A model generated the notes under the pieces. That model worked only from the letters and a program-made list of their open reading frames with translations. It made no database searches and was not told the origin of the DNA. Below, piece after piece: positions 1-10,921 of a stretch of 64,000 nucleotides of DNA (positions are counted from its first letter, which is position 1; the number at the start of each line of letters is the position of its first letter). A program made the position numbers and the translations under genes. This stretch comes from Opeltia flavorubescens (Eukaryota > Ascomycota > Lecanoromycetes > Teloschistales > Teloschistaceae), in the NCBI GenBank assembly GCA_000442125.1, contig KE546973.1:1426001-1490000 (forward strand), read 5' to 3'.

Positions 1-2518
1 GCGAAATGCTGTACTTGTGCGCCGAACATCTGGTGCTCTTGAGATTTGATCTGAAATATCAGGGGCTTCGGAAGGAGTGCCGTTGCGATGGCTGGTTTGT
101 ATGTGAACGCGGACATATTGTCGATGGTTTTATGGGAGGGCTTGACGCAGAGGTCGGCTAGGAGGTTCTCGACGCGGATACGCTCGTCTGCTGCATGTTG
201 GTCGATGAGGACGAGAATTCGCTGGTCATTATTCATTGCAGACTGTTCACTGTTGTGTAAAGACTTGGGGCCGGTCGGCTTTATCAGTGCCAAAATGAAC
301 TTTTTATCAACCTGGGAAATGATTTTGGCTTGTGCAAGGCTAGCTTTCGATAACTTGGCGGAGAGCGCAGAAGAAGTGTCTGAGAAGACATTGTCGAGAT
401 TGAAATGTGAGGATCTCTTACTTTGCCCAGGCGTACGGCAGGAATTATCAAAGTCGATTCCACGAAAGGACACTTGTGGTATATCTTGCTCTCTTGCTGG
501 GGCGAACACGGGATTCTCCCACCCTTTCAAGAAGTTGCTCACCCAAGAACCTGGGTTTGGCAGAGTTGGCGCGGACGTACAGCGAGTAAGTCTATTCGAG
601 GAGCTACACCTGTCTATCGAAGGCCATTGGCTTCCACCCGGCGAGTCGCTCTCGATTGAAGTGGTGCTAGGTTTCTGTCGAGATGAAACAACAAGGCCAG
701 TCCGGGCATTGACCCAGACGGTGTCTTTGGTAATGGGATTAGTCCAAGGAAAGATGTTTTCGGTACCTCGATCCGTCGCGAGTTCCTGGGCTGCAAGACT
801 TGGGGTATGTTCTTGCTCTACACAGTCAATGTCCATGTTCGGGGGTTTCTGCCTCGATGACGGAGTCAACGTTGTAGGTACAGAAATGTCAGACCCGCCA
901 TGGGCTGGGCCATTCTCGGATTCCTTCCGCTCATCACGAACCACAAGAGATCCACAATTTACCCCTCGAGTAGTCCCAGTCTTGATGCGACTCCAACTTC
1001 TAAATCCGTCATCGTGATACCGATCTCGCCCCGCCGAGGCCACTGGAATCCGGATCGTGCTGCTAGGCAAATCTCGACTAAATGCTTTCGATCCAGGTCG
1101 AGCGATTTCTGAACCAGATGCGGACACCGTAGCCGTATCTAAGACCTCACGGGTAACACGAGACGACCCTTGCCCAGTGGCACGGTCAGAAGCGTCTACT
1201 CCAGACATTGGGCGACGTCGTTTGCGGCGCGCGCGGGGTCTGAAGTAGTTGTCGCTGAGAAAAGTCGTGGTCATCGCCTCAAGGACCTTGATGATACTGG
1301 CCAACATGCTCTCCTTCTCCAGAATATCTTGACCACTTGGTGCGTGTATTGGTAAGTGATCTTGTAATTCAATATGAATAACGAACATAGGCCAGCGGTC
1401 AACGCCTTTTCCAGCGCCACGGAGCTGCTTGTTCGTCTGTCCATCTTTCTTGTAGCGTCTGTCCTTGCTCTCTGCATTGTCAACCACGATCTTCTCTAGA
1501 TTACCGAAGCTGGAAAGCGCAAATACATGATTAATAGCGTCGTAGAGAACGCTGGCACCGCTGTCTACACGGAGATGGCGTATGCCTAAGGAAATAAATT
1601 GCGTAGTCTTTGTCTCCGCCGGCTCCAGCGAAAAGGCACCACGGATCGTGATAAAAGGCGTCCGAGCAGATGCTTTGGTCCAAGTGTTCCACTCACCAGG
1701 CTCGATGTATCCTGCTTGAGATAGCAGGCTGCATATCCAAGGAATATCAAGCGATTTCGGAGTTCGCTGGTCGATCGTAGATCTATCATGTCCAGTCGTC
1801 ATTTTGCGTCTCAGGGTAACCTTTGTATTGACCAAAAAGGATTTCAGCACAGCAGTAACCGGCATATGCCATGCCAGGATAAGTCCAACCAGATTTTTCA
1901 GCAGTGACTTCCACTCTTGAACAAATTCTTTCTTATTCGTGACCGCCGAATGACGCTGTTTGACCCTCACTGGCATGTTTCCGAAGAGATCGTGGACCTC
2001 GACCTTAGTCCCATGCGCCAAGTGCAAGAGCTGATGGTGGGGCGGTGCTGGCACTAATCTTGCTACGGGTCGTGTATGGTGGTAAAATAGAGTCGCCATG
2101 GAGCGGTTGGCGTAGTGGTGCGACGTGATCGTCAATATCGAGATAGCTGCTAAAGATGCCAGAAAGGTGCCTTCTCCCCCATGCAAATTGCTTTTGGATT
2201 CTAACTTCGAGGTATCTACGGAACTTATCAGCAGACTCCAACCTTGTCTCCTGGATCATGCATACGATATGATTTCCCAAGCCCGCCACTATCCAAAAAC
2301 TCCACTGGATTGATGCCCCAGCCATCGTCCTCTACAGTACAAGCTCCCCGCGCAAAATCCACGCTGATGTGTATCGTACTAGCTCCAGCATCTAAGGCGT
2401 TCTGAAAAAGGCCAATAGTAACATGTTCGAGGGATGATATCGCCGTCGATGATTTGATCTGAGCTGCAACCTCTGGCGGCAATGGCTTGATAGGGNATCT
2501 GTCCTCTGAGCTTTGCAT
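1..2518 (-). CDS. MLH3: DNA mismatch-repair / meiotic crossover protein MLH3 (C-terminus beyond the window)
   Basis: MutL-homologue that pairs with MLH1 in mismatch repair and meiotic crossover resolution. Exon 1 is 2518-2266 and exon 2 runs from 2215 to the left edge; the 50-nt intron 2265-2216 is GT...AG with a CTGAT branch site. The N-terminus carries the GHKL ATPase: an NALDAGAS motif with Asn40, and DDGWGI. The next blocks, FLASLAAISILTITSHHYA and HDLFGNMPVRVKQR, are the fungal MLH3 pattern. Near residue 755 (bases 174-209) lies DQHAADERIRVE, an exact match to the metal-binding endonuclease motif DQHA(X)2E(X)4E. The middle is a long variable linker. The residue four before Asn40 is Gly where most MutL proteins have the catalytic Glu. 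One N falls in codon 8. Exon 2 stays open for about 738 codons to the edge, so at least 820 residues are present and only the C-terminal end is missing. The identity is secure. Confidence 0.93.
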
Positions 2519-3252
2519 CTTGGAGATTGAAAGGTGACCCAGTGAGACGGATCAATGGTTAATTTCTTTCTATGGACTTTGGACTATTTAGCCCCTGGCT
2601 CAAGGTGGATGCCATGCTTGCTGAGTCGATGCCCCAGCGAACGGCAAGAGCATCTTGCCTAAGCTTGAAAACTAGGGCATGGAGCTGATGAGGTCGAGAG
2701 ATATGAGTCAAGTTACCGGTACCTAGTATTGCGTGATGATATTAGACAGAAGTACCATCAGCTTCAGCTCGAAACAAAGTGAACTCTGAAGGTTGTTCCG
2801 GACACAGGAAGTGAAGTCATAGTGGCCCGTAAGGCTGAAAAGGAACAAGCCGGAGTTAAGCGCTCATCTCGAAACCAATTTGCCAGGTCAGGCTTGCTAG
2901 GTCAGGGTGCAAGACACTTCCAACATCGTGTTTCAACAAGATTCAAATTACATATCTTCAAGCTTCGGCTTCAAATCCAGCAGTATATCTCGCGCGACGA
3001 TATTTCTACATATTCAGTTCTACGTTGACGACGAGAGCCCCACTGCGATCAGCAAGATGTGCCCCTAAGACACTGTCTCTATCCACGATAACCATTGCGT
3101 CTTCAGGCTGCTTGATGAAACATTAGCATCTTTATCATGGCTACTACTGAAGCAGCGGTTCGCCCTCATGGTCAATATTCTGCTTGCCTACCATAGACTA
3201 GTGTTGACTTTCCACAGACAGGCACTCACGCCGACGCCCTTTCTCATCATGG
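2519..3252. other. Intergenic region, divergent promoters of MLH3 and the Ser/Thr-rich gene
   Basis: No convincing gene. Short open frames here have no recognisable content and no splice context. The region must contain both transcription starts for the two divergent flanking genes. Confidence 0.6.
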
Positions 3253-4521
3253 ATGAAACGTCTCGCGAACCTCAAGAGTTCCTCCGCCGATGCCACACCA
3301 CATGGGACCACCAAACGCTCCCAGCAGGCTACAGCTCCAAAATCAAAGAAGAACATCTCTATCAAAAACAATCCATATCCTGTTGCTAATAAACCCAACT
3401 CGAACCCTTCCGTGCCCAGCACTGGAAATGGTCATTTGTCTTTTTATACGCCTCCGTCTGGGCGCAGCGTCAGCAATATGTCTCCGTCGCGCAGTAAGGT
3501 GTCGTTGCCAGCATCCCATGATGGGCGGCATGCTCCAACCATAAGCAACAAATCCACAGCACCAACCCTAGCGACGAATGCGGATACTATCAACTCGGAT
3601 GCGGCGGCCTCAAAAGCAGGAACAACAGCGACATTGGGCGCAACATTGAGCTCTAGCGGCATCGGCGGAGGGGAAGGAAGTACCTTTTCGTCCCCTGCTC
3701 CTTCGGTACGATCGCTCACAACAACTTTGACCACGATTCAATCCACGGCTCCTTCCAACCTATTAGCTGGTCAAAATAATCAGACACAGCACTCTGCGCA
3801 GCTTCCTCCTTCTGTGGGGCAACAGCAGACTACGCATTTTACGCATCAGTACCCTACTTCGCCCCCAGCCTCAGCCATACCGTCTCATGTTACGAATCAG
3901 CTGGGGGGTAGCGGCGGTCATCCAGCCACCTACAGTACTGCTACGGCCAATAACATTCTGACAGATAACGCGTCTACTATGACCCTTGCCTCTTCGTCCA
4001 AACGTCGACGTCGTAATTCTCTTGACACCAATGCCTCGGTCCGGGCACTCGCTCCCTCGTCGATCTTTGGCGGCAGCAGAGAGTCTCTTCCACTCAGCGT
4101 TCTTAGCGCCAACGTTGGTGATACAAGCACCAGTGCTTCTTATCAAGCCCGACATCCGAGTATGGCACACGCAGGCGCCGAACGTGCCAGCGTCTACTCA
4201 TCCTCTGGAAATGCACCTGCCCTTACAAGCGAGAGAAACAGTTACTACGCTGGTAAACAAGCTCATGCTGGAGATGGTGGCAGTGTCAGAAGCGGGCTGG
4301 TTGGACACGCCCGTAACGACAGCATTACAGGCAGTATCGGTGGGATTGCAAGTACGGCAAGTCCACTAGCCAGCCCAAGAGAAGTGCCACCGAGGGAGAT
4401 GCCAACTGGAAGGTTGAGTCGCAGGAGCTCCGGTTGGGGAGAGGTCAACGAGGAGGATCTTTCTAGCGACGAAAGCGAGGTTGGAGAAGCTGGTAAAGCT
4501 AAACTCAATGAACATATATGA
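3253..4521 (+). CDS. Conserved Ser/Thr-rich fungal protein of unknown function
   Basis: Single-exon frame of 422 residues. It is low-complexity and rich in Ser, Thr, Ala and Asn, without signal peptide or membrane segment. A more ordered stretch at about residues 235-290 combines STMTLASSSKRRRRNSLDT with LAPSSIFGGSRESLPLSVLS. This stretch looks like the conserved core of a Pezizomycotina-wide family seen in genome annotations, but no biochemical function is known to me. The basic run KRRRR could serve as a nuclear signal. The acidic tail (NEEDLSSDESEVGE) follows an RRSSGWGEV patch that resembles a phosphorylation site. The first ATG of the frame was taken as the start; an upstream small exon cannot be excluded. 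Confidence 0.75.
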   Translation: MKRLANLKSSSADATPHGTTKRSQQATAPKSKKNISIKNNPYPVANKPNSNPSVPSTGNGHLSFYTPPSGRSVSNMSPSRSKVSLPASHDGRHAPTISNKSTAPTLATNADTINSDAAASKAGTTATLGATLSSSGIGGGEGSTFSSPAPSVRSLTTTLTTIQSTAPSNLLAGQNNQTQHSAQLPPSVGQQQTTHFTHQYPTSPPASAIPSHVTNQLGGSGGHPATYSTATANNILTDNASTMTLASSSKRRRRNSLDTNASVRALAPSSIFGGSRESLPLSVLSANVGDTSTSASYQARHPSMAHAGAERASVYSSSGNAPALTSERNSYYAGKQAHAGDGGSVRSGLVGHARNDSITGSIGGIASTASPLASPREVPPREMPTGRLSRRSSGWGEVNEEDLSSDESEVGEAGKAKLNEHI

Positions 4522-4962
4522 TGGGCCAGTCAGCGGATGCAGGTCCAAAGCTTTATCCAATTAGAAGAGGAGGGATACACGACCGGGTATGTTTTAAGTA
4601 AAGACTTCGGGCGTTTCGGCGTGGACAATGCGACACTATGGAGCCATTCTCGCTCTATTATACCCTAAATTTTGCATTCAATTAGAAATGGCAGCATAAG
4701 ACTACATCCTTTGTATTAATGCCTGATTAATGTTGAGATGATGGTGATGATGCCTTGTGAGTGGAACGCAATGGGATCTATTAATTAGAAGCAGGAAGTC
4801 GCGACTCCTCATATGATCACGCGCTTCGAGATGATACGTGAACTTTTTGCCTTTTAAGACTCCATCTTTCTCACAGTAGACATCTCTAAGCAACATTGTA
4901 GCGTACAAGACAAGAGTGTCGTCTGTGACTTGATTGTCAAAGCATTGGCAGGGATCAATAAC
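4522..4962. other. Intergenic region upstream of PNK1
   Basis: 3' flank of the Ser/Thr-rich gene and promoter of PNK1. No open frame with recognisable content was found. Confidence 0.6.
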
Positions 4963-6669
4963 ATGAAGCGGGACGCGGAGAGAGATGCAGTCTCACCACC
5001 ACCAACGAAGCGGAAGATAGCGTCTACAACCACAAGTGGGTAACGATTGTGATAAAATGACTGCTTCTTGGCTGAACAGACGATAGAAAGGGCTGTTGCA
5101 GGGTTCTTTACACCGGCGTCGAAGAAGGAACCAGATCGCACGACATGGAGAGTCATCAACAACACTTTATTGTCCGGACGTTACAGGCCCAGCCCTGATA
5201 GCGACTCCGTTCAAGCTCCAAAAAGACGAAAAATTGCTGCATTCGATTTCGTGGGTCTCCTTTATCTAGATATTTCCATCATTTACTAACAATGAAAGGA
5301 CTCTACCCTCATTTCTACCAATTCTGGCAATGTATTTGCTAAAGATGCCACTGACTGGAGATGGTGGGATATTAGTGTTCCAACCACCTTAAAACAACTT
5401 CACGCAGACGGGTATGAAGGAATTCTAATCAAGGCTTGGTATTTTTGCTAAATCCAATATTCAGATATTTGATTTCGATCCTGAGCAATCAGGGGAGTAT
5501 TGGGTTGAAAGACGACCCCAAGTCAGTCAAAGGTGATCAGAAGCTCCTATCCAATTTCAAGTCAAAGGTAAACTCCGTTTTCAATCAACTCGACATCCCG
5601 ATCATCCTTCTCGCTGCATCTGCAAGAGATGGTTACAGAAAACCAAGGACCGGCATGTGGACCGAATTGCTCGAAGATTTCGATCTCGACATCGGAGATG
5701 GGCCCGATCTTAAGTCGTCATTTTTCGTGGGCGATGCCGGTGGACGTGCAGCACGAGGCCCAACAAAAGCGGATCACTCGTGCTCAGACAGGTCTTGGCT
5801 ACAATGCGAACGTCGGATGATCGCTGTTCTAACGTTCGGAACAGAGACTTCGCCGCCAATGTGGGCATTGAATTCAGAACCCCCGAGGAGTACTTTTTGC
5901 ATGAGCCTATGCAGCCCTTCACACGAGATTTTGACCCATCAGACTACGTCAATTCGGCCATTCCGAGATCGCTTGATGCAGGTCCCATCGTAATCGAGAA
6001 GAGGAACGCGGTGGATATCGTCCTACTATGTGGGAGCCCAGGATCAGGAAAATCGACCTTTTACCGGAAGCATCTACAACCACTAGGATATGAGCGAGTG
6101 AATCAGGACACATTGAAAACAGTAAGACATATTATTCCTCTCTATAAAGCTTGAGGTTACCCTACCTAACCGGAAATTGTAAGAGAGACAAGTGTTTGAA
6201 AGTGGCATCAACTTGTTTGACCGAAGGAACCCCGGTAGTGGTTGGTGAGCCTCCAAATCAAAGCAGGCATTTATGATTCGTTGGAGCCTAATTGTCGGAC
6301 ATAGACAACACGAATGCAGACCGAGAGACACGAGCTGTCTGGATTGAATTGGCGCACAAATTCAATGTGCCGATCCGTTGCGTACATTTCACAGCTTCAT
6401 TCAAGTTATGTGAGCATAACGATACCGTAAGAGCAATAGCTGGAGGAGAATTCAATCCAGACAAACGGACCATCCTTCCACATTCAGCATTCTCTAGCTT
6501 TGCATCAAGGTTCAAGCAACCGAACGTCGAGGAAGGCTTTCAAGATTTGGTTCCTGTAGAGTTCCAGGTAGATCGAGCATCCGCAATTGCAAGCTGCAGG
6601 CTGATCTATTTTCTGCAGTTCGAGGGTGACGTTGAGCAGCGTAAGATGTGGTGTCAGTACTGGATCTAG
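4963..6669 (+). CDS. PNK1: Polynucleotide kinase 3'-phosphatase (DNA-end repair)
   Basis: Repairs DNA breaks by removing 3'-phosphates and adding 5'-phosphates. Eight exons were rebuilt: 4963-5035, 5087-5250, 5299-5411, 5465-5791, 5845-6121, 6184-6244, 6305-6567 and 6619-6669, giving 442 residues. All introns are 48-62 nt and GT...AG. The HAD phosphatase motif FDFDSTLISTNSG sits at residues 76-88 across the second intron, followed by SNQGSIGLKDDP and the KPRTGMW segment. The kinase domain follows with P-loop GSPGSGKST at about 289-297, VDNTNAD and RCVHFTAS. There is no FHA domain, as in fungal PNK proteins. The first intron uses the acceptor at 5086, which restores TTTKRAVAGFFTPAS; the earlier AG at 5080 would hit a stop. 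A basic N-terminus (PPPTKRK) suggests nuclear location. Confidence 0.95.
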
Positions 6670-7711
6670 AGCGAGCAAATCCGAATTCGAATCTGCATTG
6701 CCGTGCATACTCGCTAAGTTGACGTGCATCAAAAACGAGAAGCGGAACTTTCGAGACGCCGGAAACGGCCCGCGAATGTCAAAAGGGTAAATTGCTTACG
6801 AAGAGATGGTAGAAAAACACACGAGATATATCCGACCCGAAGCGAGATACAGCATTAGGATCGATCTGTTTCGCAAGGACGGAAAGATATTTTGACAGGA
6901 GCGTGAATGATGCCACGAGTACCAAGAAGGGAATGTACCATGCAAACGACCGCATCTGTCATGAAGTATACAGCAAAGACCATTTGGTGCATTTTTGTCA
7001 TTGGAATATGCGATCCCTGACCGTCAATGATCAATCCCAGAGAAGATCAAAGCTTATGGCACGTGCAACGGGGAGAAACCCAAGCTTCTTGCATGCTACC
7101 TGTCACGGCATGGTGCCTACAAGCGAGACTCCGTATAGGCGACAAAGTACGCATTGTTCTTGACGAGGTCTTCGCTTTGGTAATGATGCATTACAAATGG
7201 TGCTTTTGATGGTAAGCCAGGTGTGGTTACTGTGAAGAGCTGCAGTGTGGAAGAACAGGTATCTAGCGCAAAGATCTTTTGAGGTTATGTTTTACTACAC
7301 GAAATGCTCACACGTTAGATGATACCGATGTACCGATTTACACTTCAACATCATTACTCAATATTTGTTCCTAAAGTCATTTGCAGACCTCATGTTCTTG
7401 TACAGTCAGCACTGAAGCTTTGCTTTCTATCTGCATTTGAATCTGGCGTTAGTCATGATTGGCTGTATTCGCTGTGTTCACTACACGACACTCATATTTC
7501 GTTGAACATTCCACGGTATATACCTGGACGTTTACACGATGGTCGAAGTAAGACATGGACACAGTCAGGCATCGTCGGATTCGGCGAAACATGAGATGAG
7601 ACAAAGCTCTTCAGAACGAACAGTAGAGGCTTTGCAACACCAAGCCTTGGTGTGGATGAAGTCGTTCCTTCTAGACTCCATCTGGTAAGGTGGGACGGTT
7701 GCAAGTGGGCT
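6670..7711. other. Gene-free flank left of the AT-rich transposon
   Basis: About 1 kb with normal base composition. Short open frames on both strands have no recognisable content and no splice chain. It ends in an A-run that forms the transposon insertion site. Confidence 0.55.
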
Positions 7712-7719
7712 GAAAAAAA

Positions 7720-7810
7720 GGGAACTAATCCTTTCACCCCCAAGAAACGCTATAACACACCCCCTAATTAACTAAAACACACCCTGGAGACACTATAACA
7801 CACCCCTCCG
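7720..7810 (+). repeat. Left terminal inverted repeat of the AT-rich element
   Basis: Pairs with 10823-10913. The outer 42 bases match with three or four differences; the inner half matches mainly at the three ACACACCC motifs (near 7756, 7777 and 7799), each preceded by CTATA or CTAAA. Confidence 0.75.
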
Positions 7811-9369
7811 AAAGAAGTGAAAATATAACTTAATAAGTATAATTCAGCTAATTAGCTTATAGAAACTCCGTATTTTACCCGCTACTCTCTATATCGTTAA
7901 ATAAGAATTTATTTACTTTTAAAAATTTATATTTAATTAGTTAGTTTAAATAGCTTTTTAAATATTTAAATTAAAATATTTATAAGTATTTTTAATTTTA
8001 AATTATATTATTTATATAATATATATTATATTAGTATATAGTATATATAAATAGGCGTTTTTATCTACTTTCTCTACTACTATTTACTTATTTATATAGT
8101 TTAGAAATAAAATATATATTTTATAATACTTCTTTTATATATAATATTTTTAAGCATTATATTACGCGTAAATTTTTACTAGCTAGTATAACTCCATTTA
8201 ATATTTAAGCTATAAGCTTTTATTACTTTTACCTTCGTTTTTTCCGCCGTTTTTTCCGCCGTTTTTTCTACCGCCTTCTCCCTTACTAATATAACCGTTT
8301 CCTTTATTTTTTCTACTACTTTTTCTATTATAATTTATTTATACCGTTTAATAGTATAAATTTTAGCTACTTTAAATAATAATAGCTTCTTTTTAATATT
8401 ATTTTTATAAATTTACTAGCGCTTTTTTAAAGTTATATTAGATTTAGTAATATTTTAAAACCGTTCTCTAATTTATTACTATACTAGAGAATCGAGAATA
8501 GTAAGAATTTAGTTAATATCTAATAAAAAAGTATCGCTATCGTTACTAGAATCGCTAGCGGCTATATTTATATATAAATAAGCGATCTCGTTATTAATAA
8601 TAATAGAAATTAAAAATTCTACTTATAAATATATATATATTTTTATCGCCTTTATTAAATTTTTTACTATTACTTATAATATTAAAATAATTAGGATATA
8701 TACTAAAAATTACTCGCTATTAATAATTTTTACTAATTTCGCTATTCTATAGCTATTAATAGCGAGGTTATTCGGTATTAAAGGGATAATAGTACTAATA
8801 TAAATAGATATTTTCTAGAAATAAAACGTTATATCCCCTAGATATTAATTAGATTATCTTTTAAATCTTATAGTTATATAGTAGTTTTATCGTTTTTTTA
8901 AAGACTCTAATATATAAAACGAGCTTTTAGTTTTTAAATAAATTTTTTAGCTATAAGCCTATAAATACTACTGGAGAATCTTTTTACGAGTTATAGCTGA
9001 AATTTTAAGGTTAAAAGCCTGGAGAATAGGTATAAAAAAGCTAGTAAAAATATAATTTTTTATTTATATAATATTTTAATAGTAAATAGCTATTTAATTA
9101 AAAATAAAAATAGTTATTCTTTTTATTACTATATATAAATCGTCTATAGAGAGTTTAAAACGTTTTTAAAATAATATATACCTATTTTTATAGCGATTAA
9201 TAAATATAATTTTTATATATAATATATAATCTAAATAATATTTAAAAATTTTTTTTTTATATAATAATAGCTATATATATTAAATATAATCTATAAAATA
9301 TAGGTATTCTTTATAGTATTTCTTTTAAATTTTATACTAAAAATACGTATAGTCCTTTAGAGATTTTTA

Positions 9370-9619
9370 CGCGTCGGAATGGGTTGAGTTTTGGGGTGGG
9401 TTTTAGCAAATTTTGAAAACCCAAAAAAACCCCGTTGGCTTTTTTAGCGCCGGGAGCTAGTACTAGCGCGCTAGATTTGAATACGAGCTAGGGCCGTATA
9501 TAAGCTATATTTTATATATATATTATTTTTCTATAGCTATTATAGTTATCTAGATATTAAAAATACGCTAACGCGTTTTTTTCTCTAAGTCCGCAAAACG
9601 GGGCCCCGTTCCGACGAGG
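9370..9619. mobile_element. Nested 250-bp MITE-like element inside the AT-rich transposon
   Basis: A patch with clearly higher GC than its surroundings is bounded by inverted repeats: CGTCGGAATGGG on the left (from 9372) and CGTCGGAACGGGG read inward from the right (9617). The match continues weakly through GTTTTG. Near-identical direct repeats AGAGATTTTTA (9359-9369) and AGAGATTTTA (9620-9629) flank it and could be a 9-11 bp target duplication as made by Mutator-like elements. It has no coding potential. Its less eroded composition suggests that it inserted after most decay of the host element. Confidence 0.5.
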
Positions 9620-10822
9620 AGAGATTTTATATAGAAAACCTTCTATTATACTTCTATAAATATTTTAAACTTTTCTTTAAATAATATATATTTAACTATT
9701 TATTTAATAATATTTTTAATTATATACTAGATATATAGAAAATATATAACCCAGGGGAGAATAGTTTAAAAAGCGTTTTTTAGAGTTTTATTAATATTAG
9801 TAATAATAATTATTAGATCAGGGATATTATATATTTAATAATAAAAAGTTTTTAATTATATTAATATTTATTTATAATCCGTTTTTTTTTTATTAAAAAA
9901 AAATATAAAGGCTACTATAAATAAAAAACCTATAGCGGTAATACCTTAAATAGCTAAAAGAAATAATCGAAATTTATTAGTTTTATAGGTATAATCTATA
10001 ATAAAAATTTTATAATTTTTTTCTAGTAAATTTATAAATTTATTATATATAAAAAAGAGATAAATTAATTAATTTAATTTATTTATTTTTATTTTAAAAA
10101 ACTAATCTTTACTATTATTAAATTCTTTAACTAATATTTATATAGGTATAAAGCCGCTAAAAACTCTCCGCTTAATAATACGCTTTATATTACTAATATC
10201 GCTTTTATAAATAAAAAATTTCCTATTTTTATTATCGGTTTACTAGCGGAATAAAATAAAAATTTAACTTAATTTAATACTTATATTAGTAAAGCGTTTA
10301 ATTTTATAAAAAATATTTTTTAAAATTTTATTATAGCGGTAAATAGCTAGGCCTACTAGCTTAAAGAACTTATAATTATATTTTCTATTTTATATTATAT
10401 ACTACTACCGATTATTAAATATAATTTTTATAATAGTATAAATATTAAATAGATAATTATATCTAGCGGTAGATATTTTATAGTATATTTATCTAGTAGA
10501 TTTATATATACTTTTTTTTAAATATTTCAGCTCTATTTTAAAAATTTCGCCGCCGCGTAATTTAAAACGTTTAATTTGTATTATATAGCTTTAATTTTTA
10601 CTCTAGTTATTAACGAAAATAATAAATTTATTAAAGCAGTTAAATAATTAAGTAGTAGATAGTAGTAGAAACTCTATTATAGTAGAAAGTAAAAGGTTGG
10701 TAGGTAAAATAATAAAATACGTATAATAGATATATAAATAGCGCGAAGATTTAACGGAGTTATTAGATTTAAGGGCTATAGCCCTAGTACTAAGCCTACC
10801 GCAGCCTAATTTATGCCTGAAA

Positions 10823-10913
10823 TGGAAGGGTGTGTAATAGCTATCTTAGGGTGTGTTTTAGTGATAGAGAGGGTGTGTTATAGCGCTTCTTGGGGGTGAG
10901 AGGATTAGTTCCC
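10823..10913 (-). repeat. Right terminal inverted repeat of the AT-rich element
   Basis: Inverted copy of 7720-7810. It holds three GGGTGTGT motifs (10829, 10850 and 10871), the reverse complements of the left-end ACACACCC repeats, with similar spacing. Confidence 0.75.
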
Positions 10914-10921
10914 GAAAAAAA

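Larger units (their letters stand above)
7720..10913. mobile_element. AT-rich TIR DNA transposon relic with candidate 8-bp target duplication
   Basis: A 3,194-bp block, strongly AT-rich inside, is bounded by inverted repeats. The left end reads GGGAACTAATCCTTTCACCC and the right end, read inward, GGGAACTAATCCTCTCACCC; similarity runs inward about 90 bp. Each end carries three spaced ACACACCC motifs, which look like subterminal transposase-binding repeats. The flanks 7712-7719 and 10914-10921 are both GAAAAAAA, a possible 8-bp target-site duplication, although an A-run makes chance likely. An 8-bp duplication would fit hAT or KDZ-type elements, but no transposase can be read. No open frame of 60 codons or more lies between 7744 and 10840 on either strand. 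The composition fits C-to-T decay by RIP. Family assignment is open. Confidence 0.7.

Noticed and set aside
88-1017. 309-codon plus-strand open frame
   Set aside because: It is antisense to MLH3, whose minus-strand frame carries clear family motifs here; the plus translation has no recognisable content.
7744-10840. Interior of the AT-rich block as a retroelement
   Set aside because: Ends are inverted, not direct, repeats; no primer-binding site, polypurine tract or recognisable coding part was seen.
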